Part shown: positions 1 to 7,322 of the stretch, in pieces
Layout: each line of letters begins with the position of its first letter
Numbering within the stretch: position 1 is the stretch's first letter
NCBI GenBank assembly: GCA_026415595.1
Contig: JAOAGU010000022.1
Span: forward strand, 1-13,529
Direction of reading: 5' to 3'
Source of the DNA: Thermodesulfovibrio sp.
GTDB taxonomy: Bacteria > Nitrospirota > Thermodesulfovibrionia > Thermodesulfovibrionales > Thermodesulfovibrionaceae
Length of the DNA stretch: 13,529 nt
Position numbers and translations under genes: made by a program
Notes under the pieces: model-generated
Databases searched by the model: none
The model's input: the letters and a program-made list of their open reading frames with translations, nothing else
Told to the model about the DNA's origin: nothing

Positions 1-338
1 GCCTAAATTGTCATAAAGGATTTCAGCAGCCTGATAGAAATAGAACCGCTTTCAACATATGGACAACAGACGGATCTACTTTATATAGAAATAGAAAAGA
101 CAATACAGGTAAAATTCCATGTACTGCATGTCATAGCTCACCCCATGCAACCTATCCATCCTTTAATGAATATGGCAAAAATAGAGACAATATTCAACCA
201 ATGCAGTATCAAGGAATGCCCCTTCCAATCTCATCAGAAATGAAATGTGAGGTATGCCATATAGTTAAAATGCAGGGCAATCACCATCACAGCAATATGT
301 TAAGGATATTCAGAAACAAAGAAAAAATAAATAATTAA
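1..338 (+). CDS. Multiheme cytochrome c, C-terminal part (5' truncated)
   Basis: The open frame enters from the left edge, with whole codons from base 3, and stops at TAA 336-338, giving about 111 visible residues. It has two complete haem-binding CXXCH motifs, CTACH (codons 120-134) and CEVCH (codons 246-260). A third, xLNCH, sits at the edge, where the split codon ending in GC is compatible with TGC (Cys), so CLNCH is likely. Extra histidines (SSPHA after motif 2, NQHHH after motif 3) could be distal haem ligands. A protein of this kind is exported, carries covalent haem c and moves electrons in the periplasm or at the cell surface. The signal peptide and any further haems lie outside the window. 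The family cannot be named from this fragment. The C-terminus is basic and has no membrane anchor. The pst promoter follows 63 bases on, so the two are probably separate units. Confidence 0.85.
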   Translation, partial: LNCHKGFQQPDRNRTAFNIWTTDGSTLYRNRKDNTGKIPCTACHSSPHATYPSFNEYGKNRDNIQPMQYQGMPLPISSEMKCEVCHIVKMQGNHHHSNMLRIFRNKEKINN

Positions 339-350
339 TATATAAAATTA

Positions 351-368
351 TCTAACAATTTTGTAACG
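351..368 (+). promoter_or_regulatory. Candidate Pho box upstream of pstC
   Basis: Two related heptamers, TCTAACA (351-357) and TGTAACG (362-368), lie 11 bases apart in direct orientation. That is the spacing PhoB/PhoP-type regulators use in tandem half-sites, and the core resembles the TT(A/T/C)ACA-like half-site of some phyla. The pair sits about 19 bases upstream of the -10 hexamer, where a Pho box replaces a poor -35 element. The assignment rests on spacing, position and the downstream pst genes. The match to the E. coli consensus is only partial. Confidence 0.4.
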
Positions 369-387
369 TAAAGTTATGCTTTTCAGT

Positions 388-393
388 TATAAT
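388..393 (+). promoter_or_regulatory. -10 element (TATAAT) of the pstCAB promoter
   Basis: A perfect TATAAT lies 8 bases before the pstC ATG. No good -35 hexamer is present 16-18 bases upstream, as expected for an activator-dependent promoter. The start site would fall at about 399-402, giving a transcript with almost no leader. No Shine-Dalgarno sequence precedes the ATG, which fits this reading. Confidence 0.5.
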
Positions 394-401
394 ATTTTCA
401 C

Positions 402-1331
402 ATGAAAAAACAAAGAGGTAAATTAACAGATATAGCTTTTTTATCTATTACAGCTTCCACAGCATTCAGCATAATCGCTATTTCACTTGGAATTTTTATC
501 ATTCTCTTCAAAGAATCTCTACTTGCAATTAATAAATTCGGGTTTATAGGGTTTATCTTTTCAACTGAATGGGATCCTGTTAAAGAAATATTCGGTGCTG
601 CACCTGCTCTGATAGGTACATTGATAACCTCCTTTTTTGCTTTACTTTTAGCTGTTCCCATTGCTATAGGAATTGCAATCTTTATAACAGAAATCGCTCC
701 TTCCTTTTTAAAAGGAATAATAGGAACTGCGATAGAATTGCTCGCTGCTATTCCGAGTATAATTTATGGAATGTGGGGGCTTTTCACCTTAGCACCAATA
801 ATGAGTCAAAACATAGAACCTTTCCTACAGTCAACAGTAGGTAAACTACCTCTTCTCGGAAAGCTCTTTGAGGGCACACCGCTTGGAGTCGATCTTTTTA
901 CTGCAAGTGTAATCTTAAGTATTATGATAATCCCATTTACAGCCTCTATAGCAAGAGAATCCTTTAATCTAACTCCTTCTGTACTTAAAGAGTCTGCCTA
1001 TGCAATTGGAGCAACAAAATGGGAAGTTGTAAAAGATGTCGTTTTACCATATTCAAAACTTGGTGTTCTGGGCGGTGTAGGTCTTTCCTTAGGAAGAGCA
1101 CTTGGAGAAACAATGGCAGTTGCTTTCGTTCTCGGCAATTTAAATCAGATTCCCTCCTCTCTTTTTGACGCAGCTGCTACAGTAACTGTGAAGCTGGCAA
1201 ATGAATTTACAGAAGCTGACAAGGATATATATCTTAGTTCTCTTTATTATCTCGCTCTTTTGCTTTTTATAATGAGTTTTACTATTCTTGCTCTTGCAAA
1301 AGTATTCTTATTGAAAGCTGAGAGGAAATGA
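402..1331 (+). CDS. pstC: Phosphate ABC transporter permease PstC
   Basis: This is one of the two inner-membrane permeases of the PstSCAB high-affinity phosphate importer. The 309 residues are about normal length for the family. The pattern fits six membrane helices, the first at about residues 11-35. The inner-membrane permease (EAA-type) loop that docks on the ATPase is at about 195-222 (KESAYAIGATKWEVVKDVVL), followed by GRALGETMAV at 231-240, a typical PstC stretch. The ATG at 402 has no Shine-Dalgarno sequence but lies just after a -10 hexamer, and no better start follows before the first helix. It is the first gene of pstC-pstA-pstB and overlaps pstA by ATGA. The binding protein PstS is not adjacent; the gene upstream is a cytochrome, so PstS must be encoded elsewhere. 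Confidence 0.95.
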   Translation: MKKQRGKLTDIAFLSITASTAFSIIAISLGIFIILFKESLLAINKFGFIGFIFSTEWDPVKEIFGAAPALIGTLITSFFALLLAVPIAIGIAIFITEIAPSFLKGIIGTAIELLAAIPSIIYGMWGLFTLAPIMSQNIEPFLQSTVGKLPLLGKLFEGTPLGVDLFTASVILSIMIIPFTASIARESFNLTPSVLKESAYAIGATKWEVVKDVVLPYSKLGVLGGVGLSLGRALGETMAVAFVLGNLNQIPSSLFDAAATVTVKLANEFTEADKDIYLSSLYYLALLLFIMSFTILALAKVFLLKAERK

Positions 1332-2167
1332 TACTGAAAAAGAGAAAAATAACAAGCAGCATCGCGCTCTTTGTATGTTTTCTTACTGCTTTATGGGGTA
1401 TATTCTGGCTTTCTTTTATTATCATAGATGTTTTAAGGCATGGTATAACAGCCATAACCCCCTCTTTATTTTTTAATGATCCTGCTCCACCAGGAGAAGA
1501 AGGTGGTGGGTTAAGAAATGCCTTTATAGGGCATTTACTCATTACAATATTTGCTACTTTGATCGGTGTTCCTATAGGCGTACTCGGTGGAACTTTTCTT
1601 GCCGAGTATGGAAGAAAATACAATATATCAAAAGTCATAAGCACACTTGCTGATATCATGGTAAGTGTCCCTGCAATAATTATAGGTGCCTTTATATATG
1701 CTATCATTGTTAAACCATTAGGACATTTTAGCGGCTGGGCGGGTTCAATCGCCTTAGGTATTATAATGATTCCCACTGTTCTTAGAACTACTGAAAATAT
1801 GCTCTCTCTTATACCCTGGACATTAAGAGAAGCTGCTTTTGCACTCGGAGCTCCCTATTATAAAGTAATCATTCAGGTAGTTTACAGAGGTGCTGCTACT
1901 GGAATTCTAACAGGAATTATTCTTGCAATTGCAAGAGTCACAGGCGAAGCAGCACCGCTTCTGTTTACAGCCTTTAATAATAATTATTTCTCTTTGGATA
2001 TGTCTCAACCTATAGCTTCATTAACAGTAACTATTTTCCAATATGCAATGGGTCCCTATGAAGAGTGGCATGCACAGGCATGGGGTGCAGCTTTAATGAT
2101 AACAGTTTTTATACTTTTTGCTACGATTACAGGAAGACTTCTCATAAAAAGGAGGTATAAAGATTGA
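1328..2167 (+). CDS. pstA: Phosphate ABC transporter permease PstA
   Basis: This is the second membrane subunit of the phosphate importer and forms the translocation path with PstC. It has 279 residues, a normal length. Membrane helices are evident at about 11-35 and 67-93, with more to the C-terminus. The EAA-type loop that contacts PstB is at about 168-188 (REAAFALGAPYYKVIIQVV), followed by the PstA-typical ARVTGEAAPLLFTA at 202-215. The PGEEGGGLRNA segment (about 55-65) before helix 2 is also characteristic. The ATG at 1328 overlaps the pstC stop (ATGA) and follows a purine-rich GAGAGGAA site, so translation is probably coupled. The stop codon overlaps the pstB start. Confidence 0.95.
   Translation: MILKKRKITSSIALFVCFLTALWGIFWLSFIIIDVLRHGITAITPSLFFNDPAPPGEEGGGLRNAFIGHLLITIFATLIGVPIGVLGGTFLAEYGRKYNISKVISTLADIMVSVPAIIIGAFIYAIIVKPLGHFSGWAGSIALGIIMIPTVLRTTENMLSLIPWTLREAAFALGAPYYKVIIQVVYRGAATGILTGIILAIARVTGEAAPLLFTAFNNNYFSLDMSQPIASLTVTIFQYAMGPYEEWHAQAWGAALMITVFILFATITGRLLIKRRYKD
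2151..2155 (+). promoter_or_regulatory. Shine-Dalgarno that fixes the TTG start of pstB
   Basis: GGAGG (in AAGGAGG) lies inside the last codons of pstA, 8 bases before TTG 2164. This supports the TTG as the pstB start, since no ATG lies near the beginning of the conserved PstB region. Confidence 0.75.
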
Positions 2168-2922
2168 CCCCTGAGATTGAAGTAAAAAACCTTAACTTTT
2201 ACTATACTGGTGGGGTTCACATACTTAAAAATATAAACATGATTGTTTATAAAAATCAGGTTACTGCCTTAATTGGTCCAAGTGGATGTGGTAAAACTAC
2301 TCTGCTTAGATGTTTTAATAGAATGCATGACCTCTATGCTGGTAATAAATATGATGGAGAAATCATATTTCAAGGACAAAATATTTTATCAAAAGAAACA
2401 GACCTTATAGCGTTAAGAAGTAAAATAGGAATGGTTTTTCAGAAACCTACTCCCTTTCCTATGACCATATTTGAAAATATTGCCTATGGATTAAAATTAA
2501 GGGGTATAAAAAATAAAGGCGAACTCAAATCCCGCGTTGAAAAAGCTCTAAAGGATGCAGTACTATGGGAAGAGGTAAAGGATAAAATTAACACAAATGC
2601 TTTTGGACTAAGCGGAGGACAACAGCAGAGACTTTGCATTGCCAGAGCCCTCGCAGTTGAACCTGAAATAATACTTTTTGACGAGCCAACAAGTGCCCTT
2701 GATCCCATATCAACAGGGAAAATAGAAGAGTTAATAATTTCACTTAAGGGAAGAATAACTATAATAATTGTTACTCACAACATGCAGCAGGCAGCAAGAA
2801 TATCAGACTGGACAGGGTTTATGATGTTAGGAGAACTTATTGAATACGATAAAACAGATAAAATATTTACAGTGCCTTCAAATAAACTTACAGAAGACTA
2901 TATTACAGGAAGATTTGGTTAA
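2164..2922 (+). CDS. pstB: Phosphate ABC transporter ATPase PstB
   Basis: This is the cytoplasmic ATPase that powers phosphate uptake through PstC/PstA. The 252 residues are typical. Visible motifs are Walker A GPSGCGKTT (38-46), followed by LLRCFNRMHDL, which is diagnostic of PstB; the Q-loop MVFQKPTPFPM; the ABC signature LSGGQQQR (149-156); Walker B with catalytic ILFDEP (D173, E174); and the switch histidine in THN (H205). The start is TTG, overlapping the pstA stop by four bases (TTGA) behind a strong Shine-Dalgarno. The stop overlaps by four bases the stop of the convergent lipoprotein gene, with no terminator between them. phoU, which often follows pstB, is absent here. Confidence 0.97.
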   Translation: MTPEIEVKNLNFYYTGGVHILKNINMIVYKNQVTALIGPSGCGKTTLLRCFNRMHDLYAGNKYDGEIIFQGQNILSKETDLIALRSKIGMVFQKPTPFPMTIFENIAYGLKLRGIKNKGELKSRVEKALKDAVLWEEVKDKINTNAFGLSGGQQQRLCIARALAVEPEIILFDEPTSALDPISTGKIEELIISLKGRITIIIVTHNMQQAARISDWTGFMMLGELIEYDKTDKIFTVPSNKLTEDYITGRFG

Positions 2923-3338
2923 TCAGGATATTTGAAAGGATTTCCTCTAAGTATTTTTTCAACCTTAAGTGGATTCCCTCTCAGAAAAAAGCTTGCAAGT
3001 CCTCTTTCCTCCATATCTTTACCAAGGTAGCTCCATTTGCCATTCCATGAAACATATAACCTCATTCCATCTCCTTCCATCTCCACAAGAACTGGTGTAA
3101 ATTCAAGTTCTACCTTATCAAATGGTTTTATAGATGCAATTATCTCTCTATAAGCGGCCTCAGAGCAGTTTTTTCTTATTCCCGCATTATCCTTGTTTTG
3201 ATAGGATAATCTTATTTCATCAACAACCTTAAAAGCCTCTGTTGTATATAAATACTCTAATGACGGCTGTTTAATCTGTTTTTTACCTCCACATGCTAAA
3301 ATTATTAACATAAGAGATAAAATTAAAAATTTCCTCAT
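2919..3338 (-). CDS. Putative lipoprotein of unknown function
   Basis: I do not recognise a named family. The 139-residue product opens with MRKFLILSLMLIILAC, a short basic start, a hydrophobic stretch and a lipobox ILAC with the lipidated Cys at 16, so it should be an envelope lipoprotein of about 124 mature residues. After the anchor come a helix-like segment (about 35-70) and a strand-rich half. That half includes VSWNGKWSYLG and two RGNP(L/F)K repeats near the end. The size and order loosely recall NTF2-like folds, but this is a guess. The ATG has a good Shine-Dalgarno (TTTAGGAGG, 7 bases away). It is the last gene of the minus-strand run, 18 bases after the PP-loop gene, and overlaps the pstB stop tail to tail. 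Confidence 0.8.
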   Translation of the reverse strand: MRKFLILSLMLIILACGGKKQIKQPSLEYLYTTEAFKVVDEIRLSYQNKDNAGIRKNCSEAAYREIIASIKPFDKVELEFTPVLVEMEGDGMRLYVSWNGKWSYLGKDMEERGLASFFLRGNPLKVEKILRGNPFKYPD

Positions 3339-3356
3339 TTTTTTCCTCCTAAAATT

Positions 3357-4319
3357 TTATATCCTATATTTTATAATCTCTTCTGCAGAGATTATATTAA
3401 AATTTTTTCTTATTTCCTCTCCATTAATTTTTATTATCATAGGAACATTTTTATTTTTTGAGTAATATAAACATATTGAGCCTGCTTTATCTATTTCCCT
3501 ATCTGAAAATTCACCTGTAATTAATATAACAGGTCCCTTAAAATCAGCTGGATAAATAAAAATTCCCCTTTGCCTGTTAAGAAGAATTTCATTTTCTTCT
3601 GCATCTCTTCCAGCAATTGCCTTGCATTTTTCAGATAACCTAAAATGCCTACCAATTTTAAGCAGTTCAACATTTTCAACTGTAAGCTCATCATGGGTAA
3701 GGAGGTCATTAACTTTCTTACAAAATAAAGGGTCTGTAAGAAGACACCCCCCTGATGGCTGAGGAATTTTCTCTATACCATACTTTCGAGCAAGTGAAAA
3801 TTGCTTTTTTCTTCCTCTTCCACAAATATCATATAGACTATCTCTGTCTATTATGCCGTCTAATTCAGGTTTTGTTGCAACGAGAAGCTTTGCTGAAAGA
3901 GGTCTTAAAATCAATCCGTTAAGTGAGGCTTCCTTTTCAATGTGAATAAGTAATAGTCTTTTCTGAGACATAGGTCTTTGAGATACTATTTCTCCTGTTA
4001 TTATAAAAGAAGCTTCATATTCAAGCATCAACTGTTTTGCTTCTCTAAGCATGAGAATTTTACAATCAATGCAAGGATTGAGATTTTTTCCGTATCCATG
4101 TTCAGGATTTTTTAATACTGTAAGAAACTTTCTCTTTATATCTATCTCTTTAATTTGAAAACCAAAGTTTTGAGAATAAAATAAATCCTGTTCTTTTAAA
4201 GGGAAAACAAAGCCAGTTAGAAACTTAAGGGCTATCACTTCAACTTTTTGTTCCTTTACAATAAGAATAGAAAGCAGGCTATCCAGTCCACCTGAATATA
4301 AAGCAAGCGCTCTATGCAT
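3357..4319 (-). CDS. PP-loop ATPase related to tRNA thiolation enzymes (MnmA/ThiI-like)
   Basis: This 320-residue protein starts with the adenylating PP-loop SGGLDS (9-14), the ATP-binding signature of N-type ATP pyrophosphatases such as MnmA, ThiI and TtcA. NPCIDCK (C83, C86) matches the NPCxxC element in MnmA-like enzymes, followed by ITGEIVSQRPMSQ (107-119). SGGCLLTDPLFCKK (189-202, C192) resembles the family's second conserved block with a possible catalytic Cys. The tail (about 255-320, with ADFKGPVILITG) resembles an NFACT-type RNA-binding C-terminus seen in some relatives. The likely job is ATP-dependent sulfur transfer to tRNA, but the exact base is not deducible. It is distinct from canonical MnmA, which is longer and carries a C-terminal barrel. 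The ATG overlaps the end of the heptose kinase gene by 8 bases, so translation is probably coupled. Confidence 0.75.
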   Translation of the reverse strand: MHRALALYSGGLDSLLSILIVKEQKVEVIALKFLTGFVFPLKEQDLFYSQNFGFQIKEIDIKRKFLTVLKNPEHGYGKNLNPCIDCKILMLREAKQLMLEYEASFIITGEIVSQRPMSQKRLLLIHIEKEASLNGLILRPLSAKLLVATKPELDGIIDRDSLYDICGRGRKKQFSLARKYGIEKIPQPSGGCLLTDPLFCKKVNDLLTHDELTVENVELLKIGRHFRLSEKCKAIAGRDAEENEILLNRQRGIFIYPADFKGPVILITGEFSDREIDKAGSICLYYSKNKNVPMIIKINGEEIRKNFNIISAEEIIKYRI

Positions 4320-5307
4320 ATGGATGAGTTTTCCATACTTCTATTATTTCTTCAGGTGTAGCTACAGCTGTTCCTACTTTTCCAACAACTATTCCTGCTG
4401 CTATATTAGCTATTTTAGCAGAGTCTGCCAACGAGGCACCGGAAATATGTGAAAGAGTTATTGCAGCAATTACTGTATCACCAGCTCCTGTAACATCAAA
4501 AACCTTTTTCGCAACTGTAGGAATATGAGTAACAATTATCTCTGAGTCCTTTCTTTCAAACAGACTCATTCCTTCCTCTCCTCGTGTAATAAGAACTGAA
4601 TCACAGAGGAGCTTTCTCAGTAAATTATGCCCAGCTTTTATGAGAGTTTTACTATCCTTAATTTCTATCTCTGCTCCATGAGAAGCCTCTGTGAGGTTCG
4701 GTGTAATTAGAGAAACATTTTTATAGAGCCTGAAATGTCCAATCTTTGGATCAATTGCTACAAAAATACCATTGTTATTCTTATAGGAAACAAGGATTTT
4801 GAATAGTTCTTCAGAGACAACTCCTTTTTTATAATCAGAGACAATAACTGCATCAAATTTTTTCAGCGCCTCCTTTATAATTGATAGAAAAAGCTCCTTT
4901 GCTTTGCCTTCAAGCCTTCTACGGTCTTCTATGTCAAATCTAACAATTTGTTGATTACCCGCAATTATTCTCGTTTTCACCGTTGTTCTTCTTGAGTCTT
5001 CAAAAATATAATCCTGAATAATTCCTTTTTCTTTAAGCAAATCCCTTATAATCTTTCCTGCAGAACCCTTCCCTATTATTCCCGAAATATAAACCTTACC
5101 ACCGAGAGCTATAATATTGTTTGCTACATTAGCAGCACCTCCGAGCCTATAAGACTCTTCATAGACTTCCACAATAGGAACTGGTGCTTCAGGAGAAATT
5201 CTGGAGACCTTTCCAAAAATATAACGGTCTAATATGATATCTCCTATGACAAGTATTTTTTTCTGGCTAAAATTTTTAAATAACTTCTGTAGCTTGTCTA
5301 TCTTCAT
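4312..5307 (-). CDS. D-glycero-beta-D-manno-heptose-7-phosphate kinase (RfaE1 / HldE kinase domain)
   Basis: This is a PfkB/ribokinase-family sugar kinase of 331 residues. The segment DIILDRYIFGKVSRISPEAP (23-42) followed by VPIVEV is the RfaE/HldE kinase signature. GGAANVA (56-62) is PfkB signature 1, and DVTGAGDT (271-278) holds the anion hole and catalytic base D277. It would phosphorylate heptose-7-phosphate at C1 for ADP-heptose synthesis, so the cell should make a heptose-containing LPS core or other heptosylated glycan. E. coli HldE fuses this kinase to a cytidylyltransferase-like domain. Here the protein ends after the kinase, so the adenylyltransferase (RfaE2) must be separate. The start ATG overlaps the hisS stop (ATGA) behind AAGGGAAGG. 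The product is cytoplasmic. Confidence 0.88.
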   Translation of the reverse strand: MKIDKLQKLFKNFSQKKILVIGDIILDRYIFGKVSRISPEAPVPIVEVYEESYRLGGAANVANNIIALGGKVYISGIIGKGSAGKIIRDLLKEKGIIQDYIFEDSRRTTVKTRIIAGNQQIVRFDIEDRRRLEGKAKELFLSIIKEALKKFDAVIVSDYKKGVVSEELFKILVSYKNNNGIFVAIDPKIGHFRLYKNVSLITPNLTEASHGAEIEIKDSKTLIKAGHNLLRKLLCDSVLITRGEEGMSLFERKDSEIIVTHIPTVAKKVFDVTGAGDTVIAAITLSHISGASLADSAKIANIAAGIVVGKVGTAVATPEEIIEVWKTHPYA

Positions 5308-6557
5308 TTACCTTCCCTTAATAATTTGATAATCTCTTCTAAACTTGCCTCTGCCTGAGTTCCTTCCTTCATTTTTTTATATTTATAAATAGATTTTTTA
5401 ATCTCTTCCTCACCTACAATAATAACCCATTCTACCCCAAGTCTGTCTGCCTTTTTTAATTGATTTTTTAGAGATAAATTTTCATATGCTCTATCTGTAA
5501 CTAAACCATTATCTCTAAGTATGTTAACCACTTTTATGACTTCTCTCTCAAGTCCCTTTCCTGCGTAAGCCACATATACCAATGGTCTTTTAGATTCAAG
5601 GGATGATTCTTTTTTAAATAGCTCCAAAAGTCTTTCAACTCCTATGGCAAATCCAGCAGCAGGAGTTGGAGGTCCTCCAAAAAGACTTACAAGGTCATCA
5701 TATCTTCCACCTGCTGAAACAGCATTTTGAGCACCGAGCATTGTTGTTGTTACTTCAAAAACTGTTCTTGTATAGTAGTCAATACCTCTGACTATTTTAG
5801 GATTTACAGTATAAATTATCCCGTAAATTTCAAGTTCTTTCTTAAATGCTGAAAAGTGTGTTCTACAGTCATTACATAAGAAATCCATAATGAGCGGGGT
5901 ATCCTTTAATAACTCTCTACATACATGAACTTTGCAGTCTAATATTCTTAGAGGATTCCTTAAAAATCTTCTCTGACAGTCATCACAGAAACTTTCAACC
6001 TTTTCATTTAAAAAACGAAATAAATTTTCTCTATATGAGGATCTACATTTTTTGCATCCAAGAGAATTTATTTCATAGGTAAGATTATGAATATTAAGTT
6101 TTTCAAAAAATTGCTTTAATATCCATAGAAGCTCTGCCTCAACAGCAGGTGCTGATACTCCAAAAGCCTCTACTCCTATCTGATGAAACTGTCTGAATCT
6201 GCCTTTCTGGGGTCTTTCATATCTGAACATCGGACCAATATAGTAAAATTTTTGAGGAGCGGGATTATTAAAAAGAGAATTTTGAATATAGGCTCTTACA
6301 ACAGAAGCTGTACCTTCTGGTCTTAAAGCAACCTTTCTTCCCTTTTTATCATTAAAAACATACATCTCCTTTTCAACAATATCTGTATCTTCTCCTATGC
6401 TTCTTAAAAAAAGCTCTGCCTGTTCCAAAAGTGGAGTTCTTATCTCATGAAAATTATAAAGTTCAAGTAGCTCTCTTGCACTCTGCTCAATATGTTGCCA
6501 TATATGAATCTCTTCAGGAAGGATGTCCTGCATGCCCCTAAGAGAATTAAGCTTCAC
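5304..6557 (-). CDS. hisS: Histidyl-tRNA synthetase
   Basis: This class II aminoacyl-tRNA synthetase charges tRNA-His. From the GTG start it has 417 residues. Motif 1 lies in the N-terminal part after LNSLRGMQDILPEE. Motif 2 is GPMFRYERPQKGRFRQFHQ (about 108-126). The histidine-specific RGIDYYTR is at about 257-264, GGRYDDL at 283-289, motif 3 AAGFAIGVERLL at 300-311, and the anticodon-binding domain covers about 326-408. An insert (168-231) holds eight cysteines in three CXXC pairs plus C208 and C213. A longer frame opens at TTG 6584 but has no ribosome site. GTG 6555-6557 lies 6 bases after AAGGAG and begins where the conserved protein starts, so I chose it. It overlaps divIVA by 11 bases and the heptose kinase gene by 4. 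Confidence 0.95.
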   Translation of the reverse strand: MKLNSLRGMQDILPEEIHIWQHIEQSARELLELYNFHEIRTPLLEQAELFLRSIGEDTDIVEKEMYVFNDKKGRKVALRPEGTASVVRAYIQNSLFNNPAPQKFYYIGPMFRYERPQKGRFRQFHQIGVEAFGVSAPAVEAELLWILKQFFEKLNIHNLTYEINSLGCKKCRSSYRENLFRFLNEKVESFCDDCQRRFLRNPLRILDCKVHVCRELLKDTPLIMDFLCNDCRTHFSAFKKELEIYGIIYTVNPKIVRGIDYYTRTVFEVTTTMLGAQNAVSAGGRYDDLVSLFGGPPTPAAGFAIGVERLLELFKKESSLESKRPLVYVAYAGKGLEREVIKVVNILRDNGLVTDRAYENLSLKNQLKKADRLGVEWVIIVGEEEIKKSIYKYKKMKEGTQAEASLEEIIKLLREGK

Positions 6558-7017
6558 TTTCTTCTCCTTCTCTCTCCTTGTCAAAATCCAGCATTCTTAA
6601 GTGACTTTCTATAAGTCTCTTAATTTCTTCTTTAAAATGCCTTCTTATGCCTTTAAGATCTACAATATCCTCATGAATTTTAACAACCTTCTCCTGAGCT
6701 TCTTTAAGAATATTCTCTGCCTTTAATTCCGCTTCCTTAATTATGAGCTCTGCTTCTTTTCTCATATTTGTCTGATATTCATCAACAAGCTTCTGGGCAG
6801 TCATAAGAGTATCTCTAATAGATTGCTCTATTTTTCTATATTCCTCCAGCTGATTTTCCAAAATTGTTACCTTTTCTTTTAACATGGAATTTTCCTTTAA
6901 AATCTCCTCCAAATCTTCTCTTATTATCTCAAGAAAATTGTATACTTCTTCCATGTCAAAGCCTCTGAACTTAACTTTAAACTGTTTCTGCTGAATATCA
7001 AGTGGTGTGATTCTCAT
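6547..7017 (-). CDS. DivIVA-domain coiled-coil protein
   Basis: The 156-residue protein has the DivIVA N-terminal signature: ITPLDIQQKQFKVKFRGFD (3-21) followed by MEEVYNFL. This is the hairpin that in the family senses curved membrane. The rest is long coiled coil (about 28-65 and 70-125), rich in Glu/Lys, with a charged tail. Proteins of this family self-assemble at poles or septa and recruit division or envelope-synthesis factors. The role in Gram-negatives with this gene is poorly defined. The start ATG overlaps the yggT stop (ATGA). The 3' end overlaps hisS by 11 bases and carries its Shine-Dalgarno. The family is sure; the partners here are inference. Confidence 0.9.
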   Translation of the reverse strand: MRITPLDIQQKQFKVKFRGFDMEEVYNFLEIIREDLEEILKENSMLKEKVTILENQLEEYRKIEQSIRDTLMTAQKLVDEYQTNMRKEAELIIKEAELKAENILKEAQEKVVKIHEDIVDLKGIRRHFKEEIKRLIESHLRMLDFDKEREGEESEA

Positions 7018-7322
7018 AACATTCCTCCTTTAATTCTGTATCCAAGCTCAATAAGGCTTAGTATTAAAAATTTTTGAATAAAATAAATTAAAAATAAAAG
7101 AATAAGCGGAGAAATATCCACAGGTAATCTAAAAGGTATTAATTTTCTTATTGGGCGTAAAATTGGTTCTGTTACTTTGTATAGAAACCGCACTATGGGG
7201 TTATATGGGGCTGGATTTACCCAACTTACAAGAGCCGAAGCAATAATAATAAAGGAATAGATGGTTAAGGCTATATCTAAAATATTTGCTATAACAATAA
7301 TAAAGTTTCCCAATATAGACAT
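7014..7322 (-). CDS. YggT family integral membrane protein
   Basis: This small membrane protein of 102 residues has two hydrophobic segments (about 5-34 and 69-94) flanking the family signature. The signature is ASALVSWVNPAPYNPIVRFL, then TEPILRPIRKLIP (about 28-64). YggT/YlmG proteins are linked to cell division and envelope or thylakoid organisation, and the biochemical role is not settled. The ATG follows AGGGAGAT, which lies in the last codons of proC, and directly abuts the proC stop with no spacer. The stop overlaps the divIVA start (ATGA). The yggS-yggT-divIVA association echoes the ylm-divIVA cluster of Gram-positives, which supports a division or morphology role. Confidence 0.92.
   Translation of the reverse strand: MSILGNFIIVIANILDIALTIYSFIIIASALVSWVNPAPYNPIVRFLYKVTEPILRPIRKLIPFRLPVDISPLILLFLIYFIQKFLILSLIELGYRIKGGML

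Noticed and set aside
373..390. Third and fourth Pho-like heptamers (GTTATGC, CAGTTAT) in the same 11-base register
   Set aside because: They do not resemble the first two beyond AT content, and the last overlaps the -10 element.
339..401. Terminator for the cytochrome gene in the gap before pstC
   Set aside because: The gap is AT-rich but has no stem followed by a T-run.
1282..1776. Open frame of 164 codons antisense to pstC/pstA
   Set aside because: It lies opposite strongly conserved permease coding and reads as low-information hydrophobic sequence. No start signal supports it.
2939..2982. Direct repeat GGATTTCCTCT / GGATTCCCTCT, 33 bases apart
   Set aside because: Both copies encode the RGNP motif of the lipoprotein in the same frame, so the likeness is explained by the protein repeat.
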